Source: Pseudoduganella rivuli (GTDB taxonomy: Bacteria > Pseudomonadota > Gammaproteobacteria > Burkholderiales > Burkholderiaceae_D). Taken from it: DNA of 64,000 nucleotides. The notes beneath the pieces are model-generated. The model made no database searches. It saw nothing but the letters and a program-made list of their open reading frames with translations, and had not been told where the DNA came from. Positions 41,488 through 49,982 of this stretch are shown here, in pieces. The position numbers and the translations under genes were made by a program. The number at the start of each line of letters is the position of its first letter. Position 1 is the first letter of the stretch. The stretch covers positions 174,806 through 238,805 of the forward strand of contig NZ_WKJJ01000014.1 in the NCBI RefSeq assembly GCF_009674485.1, in the 5' to 3' direction.

Positions 41488-43278
41488 ATGAAAGTCCGTT
41501 CGCTACTTGCCCTGACCATCACCGTCGCGCTGGTGCCCGTGGTGGTGTTCTTTGCGGCGCCACTGAGCCGGCTGGTCGAAGCGGAACGCGATGCGGGTGT
41601 CCGCACCATGCAGGAAGCCGCGCGCGCCACGTCGCTGGCGGTCGATGCGCAATGGTATGAAGTGATCGGCCTGGTGCGCGCCACCAGCAATTCCAGCAAG
41701 CTGGAAAGCAACCAGATGGCGGCGTTTGGCGGCAAAGCCCGTTCGCTGGTGCAAGGCCGTTCGTCTTACCTGGTACTGTTCGACCACGAAGGCCAGCAAC
41801 TCATCAATACTTCGATGTCCACCGACGCCGCACTGCCCGACACGCGCGCGGTTTCCGGCGCACGCATCGCGTCCGTGCTGGCGGCCGACAAACCCGTGAT
41901 TTCCAACCTGCTGCGCGCGCCCGGCGCCGGCCGCCACGTGGTCGCGCTGGAATTCCCCGTGCACTTGCCGGAAAACCGCAACTATGTGATGAGCTACGGC
42001 TTCGACGCGGCGCTGCTGGCCCAGGCGCTGCCGCCGCCGGCCCCGGGACGGGCCGTGTTCCGCATTTATGACCGCGAGGGTCGCCTGATCCAGAGCAACC
42101 GCCTGCCGACAGGCGCCGGTTCGCAGGCCCCGGCGCCGATTGCCGCCGCCATCCAGGCCGGCGACGCCGGGCTGATTCGCACCGGCGACGGCACCTATAC
42201 CGTGCTGGCCCGCTCCGCGCTGACCGGCTGGTGGATTGCCATGTCGGAGACCACGGAAAAAGTCGACGGCACGACCGAGCGCACCGTGCTACTGTCCGGC
42301 CTGGGCCTGGCGCTGGCCCTGGCGCTGGCCATTGCCACCGCGTGGGCGCTGTCGGACCGGATTGCCAAAGCCATCGCGCAAACCAGCGCCGCAGCCCGCG
42401 CACTGGGCGCCGGCGCGGGTGGTCCGCCGCAGCGCAGCGGCATCGATGAACTGGATCACCTGGAGGAAAGCGTCTACCAGGCCAACCGCTTGCTGACGGA
42501 AGCGGCGCTGGAGCGCGAACGCTTGCTGGTGCAAACGCAGCAGGCGCGCGAAGTGGCCGATGCGCAAAACCGCGCCAAGGATGAATTCCTCGCCATGCTG
42601 GGCCATGAATTGCGCAACCCGATGGCGCCCATCAGCATGGCCGCCCACATGCTGTCGCTGCCGAACCTGGACGCGGCCAAGCTGCGCCACGCGGGCCAGG
42701 TCATCGGCCGCCAGGTTGAACACATGAACCGACTCGTCAACGATTTGCTGGACGTGTCGCGCGTCACCCGGGGCTTGATTTCACTGGAACGCAAACCCTT
42801 GCGCATCCAGTCCATCATCGCCAGCGCCATTGAACAGGCGTCGTCCATCGTGGAAGCAGGCCGGCATGAACTGGTGGTGGAAACCGGCAAGCAGCCGCTA
42901 TGGATCAGCGGCGATGCGATCCGGCTGGTGCAGGTGCTGACGAACCTGCTGGTCAATGCCGTCAAATATTCGCCGCCCGATACCCGTATCGTCATGCGCG
43001 CCGGCGCCGATGGCGATACGCTGGTGCTGTCGGTGGCCGACAACGGCACCGGCATCGAGCCGGATCTGCTGCCCCGTATCTTCGACCTGTTTTCACAGGG
43101 CGCGCGCCGTCCCGACCGCGCCGCCGGAGGGCTTGGACTGGGTCTGGCATTAGTGAGGAAAATCGTGGAACTGCATGGCGGCACGGTGACCGCCAGCAGC
43201 GAAGGCGCGGGCAAAGGCAGCTGCTTTACGATACGGCTGCCGATGTGCGATGCGCCGGTAGAGACACAGCTGGCGTAA
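41488..43278 (+). CDS. Membrane sensor histidine kinase
   Basis: 596 residues from ATG 41488. This start places the first helix correctly (LLALTITVALVPVVVFFAA); the longer frame from 41398 is less likely. A periplasmic sensor of about 220 residues (double-Cache-like, not certain), a second helix (VLLSGLGLALALALAIATAWAL) and a HAMP-like linker precede the kinase core: H-box LGHELRNPMAPI (His373), N-box LVNAVKYSPP and G-box DNGTGIEPDLLPRIFDLFSQ. No response regulator adjoins it. It is divergent from the sigma-54 activator/ccm operon, with 215 bp between them. Confidence 0.9.
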   Translation: MKVRSLLALTITVALVPVVVFFAAPLSRLVEAERDAGVRTMQEAARATSLAVDAQWYEVIGLVRATSNSSKLESNQMAAFGGKARSLVQGRSSYLVLFDHEGQQLINTSMSTDAALPDTRAVSGARIASVLAADKPVISNLLRAPGAGRHVVALEFPVHLPENRNYVMSYGFDAALLAQALPPPAPGRAVFRIYDREGRLIQSNRLPTGAGSQAPAPIAAAIQAGDAGLIRTGDGTYTVLARSALTGWWIAMSETTEKVDGTTERTVLLSGLGLALALALAIATAWALSDRIAKAIAQTSAAARALGAGAGGPPQRSGIDELDHLEESVYQANRLLTEAALERERLLVQTQQAREVADAQNRAKDEFLAMLGHELRNPMAPISMAAHMLSLPNLDAAKLRHAGQVIGRQVEHMNRLVNDLLDVSRVTRGLISLERKPLRIQSIIASAIEQASSIVEAGRHELVVETGKQPLWISGDAIRLVQVLTNLLVNAVKYSPPDTRIVMRAGADGDTLVLSVADNGTGIEPDLLPRIFDLFSQGARRPDRAAGGLGLGLALVRKIVELHGGTVTASSEGAGKGSCFTIRLPMCDAPVETQLA

Positions 43279-43310
43279 CGCCGAAGCCAGCGTCAACGCG
43301 GCGCATGCAT

Positions 43311-43337
43311 GGCGGCTTCCGCTGCGCGGAAACCGCC
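43311..43337 (+). terminator. Hairpin between the sensor kinase and eno
   Basis: A near-perfect stem GGCGG(C)TTCCGC-TGC-GCGGAA(A)CCGCC, with GGGTTTT a few bases on. It lies between convergent genes and could end the kinase transcript. Confidence 0.5.
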
Positions 43338-43346
43338 CTACGGGTT

Positions 43347-44630
43347 TTACTTCACGTTATAAAACGCTTCACGGCCTGGGTACGAAGCGGTTGCGCCCAG
43401 GTCTTCCTCGATGCGCAGCAGCTGGTTGTACTTGGCCATGCGGTCCGAACGGGACATCGAACCGGTCTTGATCTGCAGCGCGTTGGTGCCCACGGCGATA
43501 TCGGCAATGGTCGAATCTTCCGTTTCGCCCGAGCGGTGCGAAATCACGGCGGTGTAGCCGGCGCGCTTGGCCATTTCAATGGCGGCGAACGTCTCGGTCA
43601 GCGTGCCGATCTGGTTGATCTTGATCAGGATCGAGTTGGCGATGCCTTTCTGGATGCCTTCTTTCAGGATCTTGGTGTTGGTGACGAACAGGTCGTCGCC
43701 CACCAGTTGCACTTTCTTGCCCAGTACGGACGTCAGGTGCGCCCAGCCTTCCCAGTCGCCCTCGTGCATCGCGTCCTCGATCGACACGATCGGGTACTTG
43801 TCGCACCACGACGCCAGCAGCGCCGTGAATTCGGCGGCGGTCAGCACTTTGCCTTCGCCTTCCAGGTGGTATTTGCCATCCTTGTAGAACTCGGATGCGG
43901 CGCAATCGAGGCCCAGCGCGATTTGCGCGCCTGGCTGGTAGCCCGCTTCTTCGATGGCCTGGATGATCAGCTTGATCGCGTCTTCATGCGACTCGACCGA
44001 CGGGGCGAAACCGCCTTCGTCGCCCACTGCCGTGGTCAAACCCTTCTTGTGCAGGATTTTCTTCAGCGTGTGGAACACTTCCGCGCCGTAGCGGATGGCT
44101 TCCTTGAACGATGGCGCGCCGACCGGAATGATCATGAATTCCTGGATATCCAGGTTGTTGTCGGCGTGGGCGCCGCCATTGATCACGTTCATCATCGGTA
44201 CCGGCAGCTGCATGCCGCCCGAACCGCCGAAGTAGCGGTACAGCGGCAGCTTGGCGTCGTCGGCGGCGGCTTTGGCCACGGCCATCGACACGGCCAGCGT
44301 GGCGTTCGCGCCCAGGCGCGATTTGTTTTCCGTGCCATCGAGTTCGATCAGCGTGCGGTCGATCAGCGCCTGCTCGGAAGCGTCCAGGCCGATGATGGCT
44401 TCCGCGATTTCGGTGTTGATGTTTTCAACGGCTTTCAGCACGCCCTTGCCGAAGTAGCGCTTGGCGTCGCCGTCGCGCAGTTCGATGGCTTCGCGCGAAC
44501 CGGTCGAAGCGCCGGAAGGTACAGCAGCACGGCCGGTCACGCCGGATTCCAGCAACACATCGCATTCCACAGTCGGATTGCCGCGCGAATCGATGATCTC
44601 GCGTGCAATGACGTCGACAATAGCAGTCAT
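43347..44630 (-). CDS. eno: Enolase
   Basis: A 427-residue glycolytic enzyme converting 2-phosphoglycerate to phosphoenolpyruvate. It has SGASTGSREAIELRDGD near the N-terminus, the metal-binding acidic residues and SHRSGETEDSTIADIAVG and the C-terminal QIKTGSMSRSDRMAKYNQL. Length and motifs are standard. It follows pyk on the same strand (85-bp gap with two hairpins) and forms a PEP-metabolism cluster with pyk and ppc. Confidence 0.98.
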   Translation of the reverse strand: MTAIVDVIAREIIDSRGNPTVECDVLLESGVTGRAAVPSGASTGSREAIELRDGDAKRYFGKGVLKAVENINTEIAEAIIGLDASEQALIDRTLIELDGTENKSRLGANATLAVSMAVAKAAADDAKLPLYRYFGGSGGMQLPVPMMNVINGGAHADNNLDIQEFMIIPVGAPSFKEAIRYGAEVFHTLKKILHKKGLTTAVGDEGGFAPSVESHEDAIKLIIQAIEEAGYQPGAQIALGLDCAASEFYKDGKYHLEGEGKVLTAAEFTALLASWCDKYPIVSIEDAMHEGDWEGWAHLTSVLGKKVQLVGDDLFVTNTKILKEGIQKGIANSILIKINQIGTLTETFAAIEMAKRAGYTAVISHRSGETEDSTIADIAVGTNALQIKTGSMSRSDRMAKYNQLLRIEEDLGATASYPGREAFYNVK

Positions 44631-44650
44631 TTCCTATCTCCGTTAAGTTT

Positions 44651-44691
44651 GGGGCCCTTGCCCCGTGGCCCTTCCACGTGTGCGGAAGGGC
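44651..44691 (-). terminator. Tandem hairpins between pyk and eno
   Basis: A perfect 8-bp stem GCCCTTCC/GGAAGGGC (44668-44691) and a smaller GGGGC/GCCCC stem (44651-44664) lie in the 85-bp gap. There is no T run, so partial termination or mRNA processing is more likely than a full stop. Confidence 0.4.
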
Positions 44692-44715
44692 AATCTCATT
44701 TGGTTTGCCGGCTCG

Positions 44716-46215
44716 TTAAGCGGGCGCGCCGATCTTCATGATCTTCAGCGCATTGGTGCCGCCCACCAGGCCCATAGGCTCGCCCCAGGTCAGCACCACG
44801 TTATCGCCGCGCTGCACGATGCCGCGCGCGATCAGCAAGTCTTCCACTGCGCGCAGCACGGTTTCGCGATCGCGGTTCTGTTTCAGTTCCAGCGACGTCA
44901 CGTTGCGGAACAGCGCCAGCTTGCGCTGGGTGGCCACGCTCGGCGTCAGCGCGATGATCGGCACGTCGATGCTGTTACGGCTCATCCACAGGCAGGTGGA
45001 GCCGGATTCCGTCAGCGCGGCAATGGCTTTCACGCGCAGGTGGTGCGCGGTGAACAGCGCGCCGTAGGCGATCGACTGGTCGATGCGGCTGAAGGTGGTG
45101 TTGATCAGGTCCACGTCCGGGTTCGACGGGTTCCATTTTTCAGCGTCCAGGCAGATGGCGGCCATGGCTTCCACGGTTTCAACCGGGTATTTGCCGGAAG
45201 CGGTTTCCGCCGACGTCATGACGGCGTCGGTGCCGTCCAGCACGGCGTTGGCCACGTCCGAGACTTCGGCGCGGGTCGGCACGGCGTTGACGATCATCGA
45301 TTCCATCATTTGCGTCGCGGTGATGGCCAGCTTGTTGGACGCGCGCGCCATCTTGATCATGCGCTTTTGCAGCGCCGGCACGGCGGCGTTGCCCACTTCC
45401 ACGGCCAGGTCGCCGCGCGCCACCATGATGCCGTCGGACGCGTCCAGGATTTCCTGCAGCGCGGGGATCGCTTCGGCGCGTTCGATTTTCGCGATCAGGA
45501 ACGGCTTGTGGCCAAACGGCTCGCCCGCGATGTTGGCCAGCTGGCGCGCCATTTCCATGTCGGTGGCGTTTTTAGGGAACGATACGGCAACGTAATCGGC
45601 CTGGAAGCTCATCGCGGTCTTGATGTCTTCCATGTCTTTCGCCGTCAGCGCCGGCGCGGACAGGCCGCCGCCCTGGCGGTTGATGCCCTTGTTGTTCGAC
45701 AGTTCGCCGCCGATCTTGGTGGTGGTGTGGATTTCGCTGCCGATGATGCGGTCCACGGTCAGCACGATCAGGCCGTCGTTCAGCAGCAGGATGTCGCCTG
45801 CTTTCAGGTCGCGCGGCAAGTCCTTGTAGTCCAGGCCGACGCGTTCCTGGTTGCCCAGCTCGCCGTTTTCGCCCCACTTGGCGTCGAGGATGAACTTGTC
45901 GCCGTTTTCCAGCTGGATCTTGCTGTTTTCAAATTTGCCGATGCGGATTTTCGGGCCCTGCAAGTCCGCCATGATGGCCACTTCGCGGCCAACGATGGCC
46001 GCCGCCTCGCGCACCATGCGGGCGCGGTCGACGTGGTCCTGTGCCTTACCGTGCGAGAAGTTCAGGCGCACGACATTGGTGCCGGCGCGGAACATGCGGA
46101 CCAGCGTCTCGATGTCATTCGACGCCGGGCCGATGGTCGATACGATTTTCGTCGCGCGCTGCTTGATGGTTACCTGCGCATTCACATTCACGCTGTCTTT
46201 CGCTGTGTCTCTCAC
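44716..46215 (-). CDS. pyk: Pyruvate kinase
   Basis: 499 residues from GTG 46215 (AGGAAA upstream). It converts PEP and ADP to pyruvate and ATP. It shows RATKIVSTIGPAS, RLNFSHGKA, LIARGDLAVEVG-like MVARGDLAVEVGN, the signature ITATQMMESMI and TSAETASGKYPVETVE. It is slightly longer than the usual 470-480 because of an N-terminal extension of about 20 residues (ATG starts are absent there). It lies next to eno and ppc. Confidence 0.97.
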   Translation of the reverse strand: MRDTAKDSVNVNAQVTIKQRATKIVSTIGPASNDIETLVRMFRAGTNVVRLNFSHGKAQDHVDRARMVREAAAIVGREVAIMADLQGPKIRIGKFENSKIQLENGDKFILDAKWGENGELGNQERVGLDYKDLPRDLKAGDILLLNDGLIVLTVDRIIGSEIHTTTKIGGELSNNKGINRQGGGLSAPALTAKDMEDIKTAMSFQADYVAVSFPKNATDMEMARQLANIAGEPFGHKPFLIAKIERAEAIPALQEILDASDGIMVARGDLAVEVGNAAVPALQKRMIKMARASNKLAITATQMMESMIVNAVPTRAEVSDVANAVLDGTDAVMTSAETASGKYPVETVEAMAAICLDAEKWNPSNPDVDLINTTFSRIDQSIAYGALFTAHHLRVKAIAALTESGSTCLWMSRNSIDVPIIALTPSVATQRKLALFRNVTSLELKQNRDRETVLRAVEDLLIARGIVQRGDNVVLTWGEPMGLVGGTNALKIMKIGAPA

Positions 46216-46250
46216 GGTATTTCCTCTCGGATGTATCAGTTAATTCTGCG

Positions 46251-46275
46251 AAAAAAAGTGCCAGGGACTTTTTTT
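46251..46275. repeat. A7/T7 palindrome upstream of pyk
   Basis: AAAAAAAGT-GCCAGGG-ACTTTTTTT, a perfect 9-bp inverted repeat 36 bp before the pyk start. It could be a bidirectional terminator backing up the ppc terminator, or a dispersed repeat unit; the GTGCCAGGGAC centre is itself nearly palindromic. Confidence 0.5.
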
Positions 46276-46286
46276 CCGCAAAGAAA

Positions 46287-46306
46287 AGACCGGCGTGTGC
46301 CGGTCT
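46287..46306 (-). terminator. Intrinsic terminator of ppc
   Basis: A perfect stem AGACCGGC/GCCGGTCT with a 4-nt loop, 14 bp past the ppc stop and followed on the minus strand by TTTTCTTT. Confidence 0.85.
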
Positions 46307-46320
46307 GGGGGTAATGCTGG

Positions 46321-49092
46321 TCAGCCGCTGTTGCGCAGGCCCGCCGCCACGCCGTTGATGGACAAGTGGATGCCTTCGCGGGTGGCGGCGTCGGTGTCGC
46401 CGTCGCGGAAGCGGCGCAGCAGTTCGACCTGTACGTGGTTCAGCGGGTCGATGTACGGGAAGCGGTTGCGGATCGAACGTTGCAGCAGCGGGTTCGCGTC
46501 CTGCAATTCCGCCTGGCCCGTGATCTGCTTGACGACGTCCACCGTGAGTTCATGCTCGGCCTTGATGCGGCCAAAGATGGCGTCGCGCAGCGCTTCGTCG
46601 CGCACCAAGGTGGCATAGCGGCTGGCGATCGCGATATCGCTCTTGGCCAGCACCATGTCCATGTTCGACAACAGCGTGTTGAAGAACGGCCAGTCGCGGT
46701 ACATCTGCTGCAGCTGCGCCAGGCCGTTCGGCTGGTTGGCCAGGAACGATTGCACGGCGGAGCCGAAGCCGAACCAGCCCGGCAGCATCACGCGGCATTG
46801 CGCCCAGCTCAGCACCCATGGAATCGCGCGCAAGTCTTCGATCGACGTGGACTTTTTGCGGGACGCCGGGCGGCTACCGATATTCAGCGCCGCGATCTCG
46901 GAAATCACCGTCGATTCCCAGAAATACTGTTCAAAGCCTTCGGTCTCGTAGACCAGCGAACGGTAGGTGCGCAGCGCCTCGTCCGACAGCGCCTGCATGG
47001 CCGCCAGTTGCGCCGGTTCCGCATCGGCGGATGCGGTGCGGCCCGGTTGCGCCAGCAAGGTCGCTTCCATGGTCGCGGCCACCATCACTTCCAGGTTGCG
47101 GCGGCCCACTTCCGGGTTCGCATACTTGGCGGTGATGACCTCGCCCTGCTCCGTCAAACGGATGCGGCCCTGCACGGCGCCTTGCGGCTGCGCCAGGATC
47201 GCTTCGTACGACGGACCGCCGCCACGGCCGACGGAACCGCCGCGGCCGTGGAACAGGCGCATCTTGATGCCGAAGCGCTCGAACACTTTGACCAGCTCGA
47301 TCTCGGCCTTGTACAGTTCCCAGCCGGACGTGAAGTAGCCGCCATCCTTGTTGGAATCCGAATAGCCCAGCATGACTTCGTGCATGCTGCCGCGCGAGCG
47401 CAGCAAGTCCATGTACAGCGGGATGCCGAACGCCTTGGTCATGATGGCGGGGCCGGCGCGCAAGTCGTCGATGGTTTCAAACAGCGGGATGATGTTGACC
47501 GCCATGTGCGACTCGGCATCGACGCGGCCGGCGCGCAGCAAGCCGTGTTCTTTCAGCAGCAGCGCCACTTCCAGCAAGTCCGACACGCTGTCGGCTTTCG
47601 AAATGATGTAGTTGGTGACGCTTTCCGGGCCGTAGGCCGCATGCGCTTCTTTCAGCGCGCGGAAGATCGCCAGCTCGCCCGCCGTGTCTTCGCTGTATTC
47701 CAGGTAGGGGGAGATCAGCAGGCGCGGCGTGTGCAATTCTTCCAGCAGCAGCTTGCAGCGGGCATCTTCATCGAGCGACTTGTAATCCACGCCCGGGCGC
47801 GCGGCCGCCAGCAGTTCGGCCACGACGCGCTCGTGCACGTCGGAGTTCTGGCGCAGGTCGATCGGCGCCAGCGAGAAGCCGAACACCTTGACGGCGCGGC
47901 GCAGGTGGCGCAGGCGGCCACGGGCCAGCACGGCCGAGCCGTTGGCCACCAGCGAACGGTGCACGATATCCAGGTCGGCCAGCAGCGCTTGCGCGGAGGC
48001 GTAAGGCTGGACCTTGGCATCGGCCTGGGCGCCGGTGGCAAAGCGCAGGCGGTTGGCCGACAGGCGCGCGTGGATGCCGTAGATGGCGCGGCGGTATGGC
48101 TCGTCGATGCGGTGCGGCGACAGGTCGGCAGATGCGTCGGCCAGCGCGCGCAACTCGTCGGACGAACCGGTCATGGTTTGCGCCAGCGACAATTGCGACG
48201 CCAGCTTGTGCAATTCGCCCAGGTAGTGTTCCAGCGCCACGTCGGCCTGCCGTTGCAGGGTCGCTTTCAGGATGGTCGCGGTCACGAACGGGTTGCCGTC
48301 ACGGTCGCCGCCGATCCAGCTGCCCACCTTCATAAAGGTCGGCAATTCCTCGTCGATCCAGTGCGGATCCAGCTTGGCCAACGCGTCCTGCAAGGTGCAA
48401 TACAGTTGCGGCAGGCCGGACAGGATGGTGCGGTCGAAGAACGACAGGCCGTTTTCCACTTCATCGAGCACCGACAGCTTGGCCGTGCGCAGCAGACGGG
48501 TATTCCACAGCGTGTGGATACCGCGCGCCAGCGCCGCTTCATTGTTTTCCTGTTCTTCCGGCGTCATCTGCACGCGGTCGCGCTCATCGAGGATGCGGGC
48601 GATCGCCATCTGGCAATTCAGCGTGGACTTGCGCTGCACTTCGGTCGGGTGCGCGGTGAACACGGGGCTGATGTGCGCGTCGGCGAAGAAATCCGGCAGC
48701 GCATCGACGCGGCCCGCGTTGACGACATTCTGCACGGCCTTGGCCATGCTGCCCACGCGCGGCGCGGAACCGGCGATCAGGTGGGCGCGGCTGCGGCGCG
48801 TGTGGTGCTGGTCTTCCGCGATGTTGGCCAGCAGCGAGAAATACGTGAAAGCGCGGATCAGCTGGCTGGTTTCTTCCTGGCCCAGCGCGTGCAGCGCCTG
48901 GTCCAGTTCCGCCTTGGCCTGCTCGCACTGGTCGCGGCGGAAGCGGATCGCCAGCTGACGGATGTTTTCAATGCGGTTGAACGCGTCTTCACCGTGCTGC
49001 GCGCGTATCGTATCGCCCAGCATGCGCCCCAATTGCCGGACATCCCGTCCCAGCAACTCATCCTTGAACTCAACCGCCTTCGACCCATCCAT
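46321..49092 (-). CDS. ppc: Phosphoenolpyruvate carboxylase
   Basis: 923 residues from ATG 49092, preferred over GTG 49107 because GAAGGA lies at the right distance. It carboxylates PEP to oxaloacetate and refills the citric acid cycle. Catalytic landmarks are FTAHPTEVQRKS (His), GGDRDGNPFVT, FHGRGGSVGRGGGPSYEAI and the C-terminal RNTG-equivalent end (VAAGLRNSG). With eno and pyk it groups three PEP-node enzymes on one strand, but its own terminator separates it from pyk. Confidence 0.97.
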   Translation of the reverse strand: MDGSKAVEFKDELLGRDVRQLGRMLGDTIRAQHGEDAFNRIENIRQLAIRFRRDQCEQAKAELDQALHALGQEETSQLIRAFTYFSLLANIAEDQHHTRRSRAHLIAGSAPRVGSMAKAVQNVVNAGRVDALPDFFADAHISPVFTAHPTEVQRKSTLNCQMAIARILDERDRVQMTPEEQENNEAALARGIHTLWNTRLLRTAKLSVLDEVENGLSFFDRTILSGLPQLYCTLQDALAKLDPHWIDEELPTFMKVGSWIGGDRDGNPFVTATILKATLQRQADVALEHYLGELHKLASQLSLAQTMTGSSDELRALADASADLSPHRIDEPYRRAIYGIHARLSANRLRFATGAQADAKVQPYASAQALLADLDIVHRSLVANGSAVLARGRLRHLRRAVKVFGFSLAPIDLRQNSDVHERVVAELLAAARPGVDYKSLDEDARCKLLLEELHTPRLLISPYLEYSEDTAGELAIFRALKEAHAAYGPESVTNYIISKADSVSDLLEVALLLKEHGLLRAGRVDAESHMAVNIIPLFETIDDLRAGPAIMTKAFGIPLYMDLLRSRGSMHEVMLGYSDSNKDGGYFTSGWELYKAEIELVKVFERFGIKMRLFHGRGGSVGRGGGPSYEAILAQPQGAVQGRIRLTEQGEVITAKYANPEVGRRNLEVMVAATMEATLLAQPGRTASADAEPAQLAAMQALSDEALRTYRSLVYETEGFEQYFWESTVISEIAALNIGSRPASRKKSTSIEDLRAIPWVLSWAQCRVMLPGWFGFGSAVQSFLANQPNGLAQLQQMYRDWPFFNTLLSNMDMVLAKSDIAIASRYATLVRDEALRDAIFGRIKAEHELTVDVVKQITGQAELQDANPLLQRSIRNRFPYIDPLNHVQVELLRRFRDGDTDAATREGIHLSINGVAAGLRNSG

Positions 49093-49427
49093 GTTGCCGT
49101 CCTTCACCGATATGTAGTAATTTTACAGATTAGAATAAGAATTACACCAAATACGACATAGCTCAACTATAAGCCGTGGCGTACATCAGGTATAAGGTAA
49201 ATTTACTACATTATGTGCAAAATCGTTAAAGCAGGCAACTAGAAAGTTTTGCGACGCAGCATGGGGGTAAGAAAGGCACGATCGTGCGGCTGGGAGTTGT
49301 GTAGACCAATCGTTGCAACTGGTCAAAGCATCCGCCGGAGAGCCCTGCTGCGACAGGTTTTTCCCGGGGAGAAAATTACTAAGAAGGAAATTTTCACTTT
49401 TTCCTGCCGCAAGCGCGGCCATGGAAA
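49093..49427. other. 335-bp region without a convincing gene
   Basis: This gap between the start of ppc and the end of the small anchored protein gene is AT-richer than its surroundings near 49120-49250 and probably holds the ppc promoter (minus strand). A 78-codon minus-strand frame (49186-49422) has no ribosome binding site or recognisable motif. I see no RNA gene or clear repeat. Confidence 0.5.
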
Positions 49428-49982
49428 CTATTGGGTGGCCCCCCGCGCCACCTCGTCCCGCAACGCTTCTATCCGCCGGATCTTTTCTTCCATCTTCGCC
49501 AGCTCCGCCTCAGCCACCCCTGCCGCCCTGCCCCGCTCCACATCGGCGCGCAGGCGTGGCACTTCATCCCGGGCGGCGTCGGCGAACGACGCCAGCAGCC
49601 GCGCATGCTGGCCCTGTTCGAAGCGGCGGTATGCCTGCGGGTCGGCCAGTTGCCCGGCGGTGGGTTGCGCGTGGGTGGCGGGGTCGTCGTGCACCACGGG
49701 CGGAGTGCGCGGGTCACCGTGTTCGCGCGCTTCGGCCATCGACAGCCATGCGGGGGCGCTGCTGTCGACGGGCGGCAGCGGCACCCGCTCCGGCTCGGGC
49801 GGCGGTTGCTCCGCCAGCGCATCCATCCATTGCGGACGGGTTGCGGCCTGCGCGGCAGGGGCCGGGGCCGGAGCGGCCGGCGCGCCACCACCCGGCCCCG
49901 CCGCCTCGCCCTGCGCGGGCCACCAATACCATGCGGCGGCGCCAATGAACGCCAGCGCGGCAATCACGGTGATGCGTTTCAT
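49428..49982 (-). CDS. Small membrane-anchored periplasmic protein, lipase-chaperone-like layout
   Basis: A 184-residue protein with an N-terminal helix (ITVIAALAFIGAAAWYWW), a Pro/Ala/Gly linker (about 25-45) and a charged helical C-terminal half (DEVPRLRADVERGRAAGVAE ... KMEEKIRRIEALRDEVA). This anchor-linker-helices plan recalls lipase-specific foldases (Lif/LipB), though it is much shorter and I see no RxxFDY motif. It overlaps the parvulin gene by 4 bp (ATGA) as third gene of a trio whose first product is an exported hydrolase-like protein. A folding or retention role for that protein is inferred; function unknown. Confidence 0.7.
   Translation of the reverse strand: MKRITVIAALAFIGAAAWYWWPAQGEAAGPGGGAPAAPAPAPAAQAATRPQWMDALAEQPPPEPERVPLPPVDSSAPAWLSMAEAREHGDPRTPPVVHDDPATHAQPTAGQLADPQAYRRFEQGQHARLLASFADAARDEVPRLRADVERGRAAGVAEAELAKMEEKIRRIEALRDEVARGATQ

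Noticed and set aside
49186..49422. 78-codon minus-strand ORF upstream of the small anchored protein
   Set aside because: No ribosome binding site, no motif, composition unlike the neighbours.
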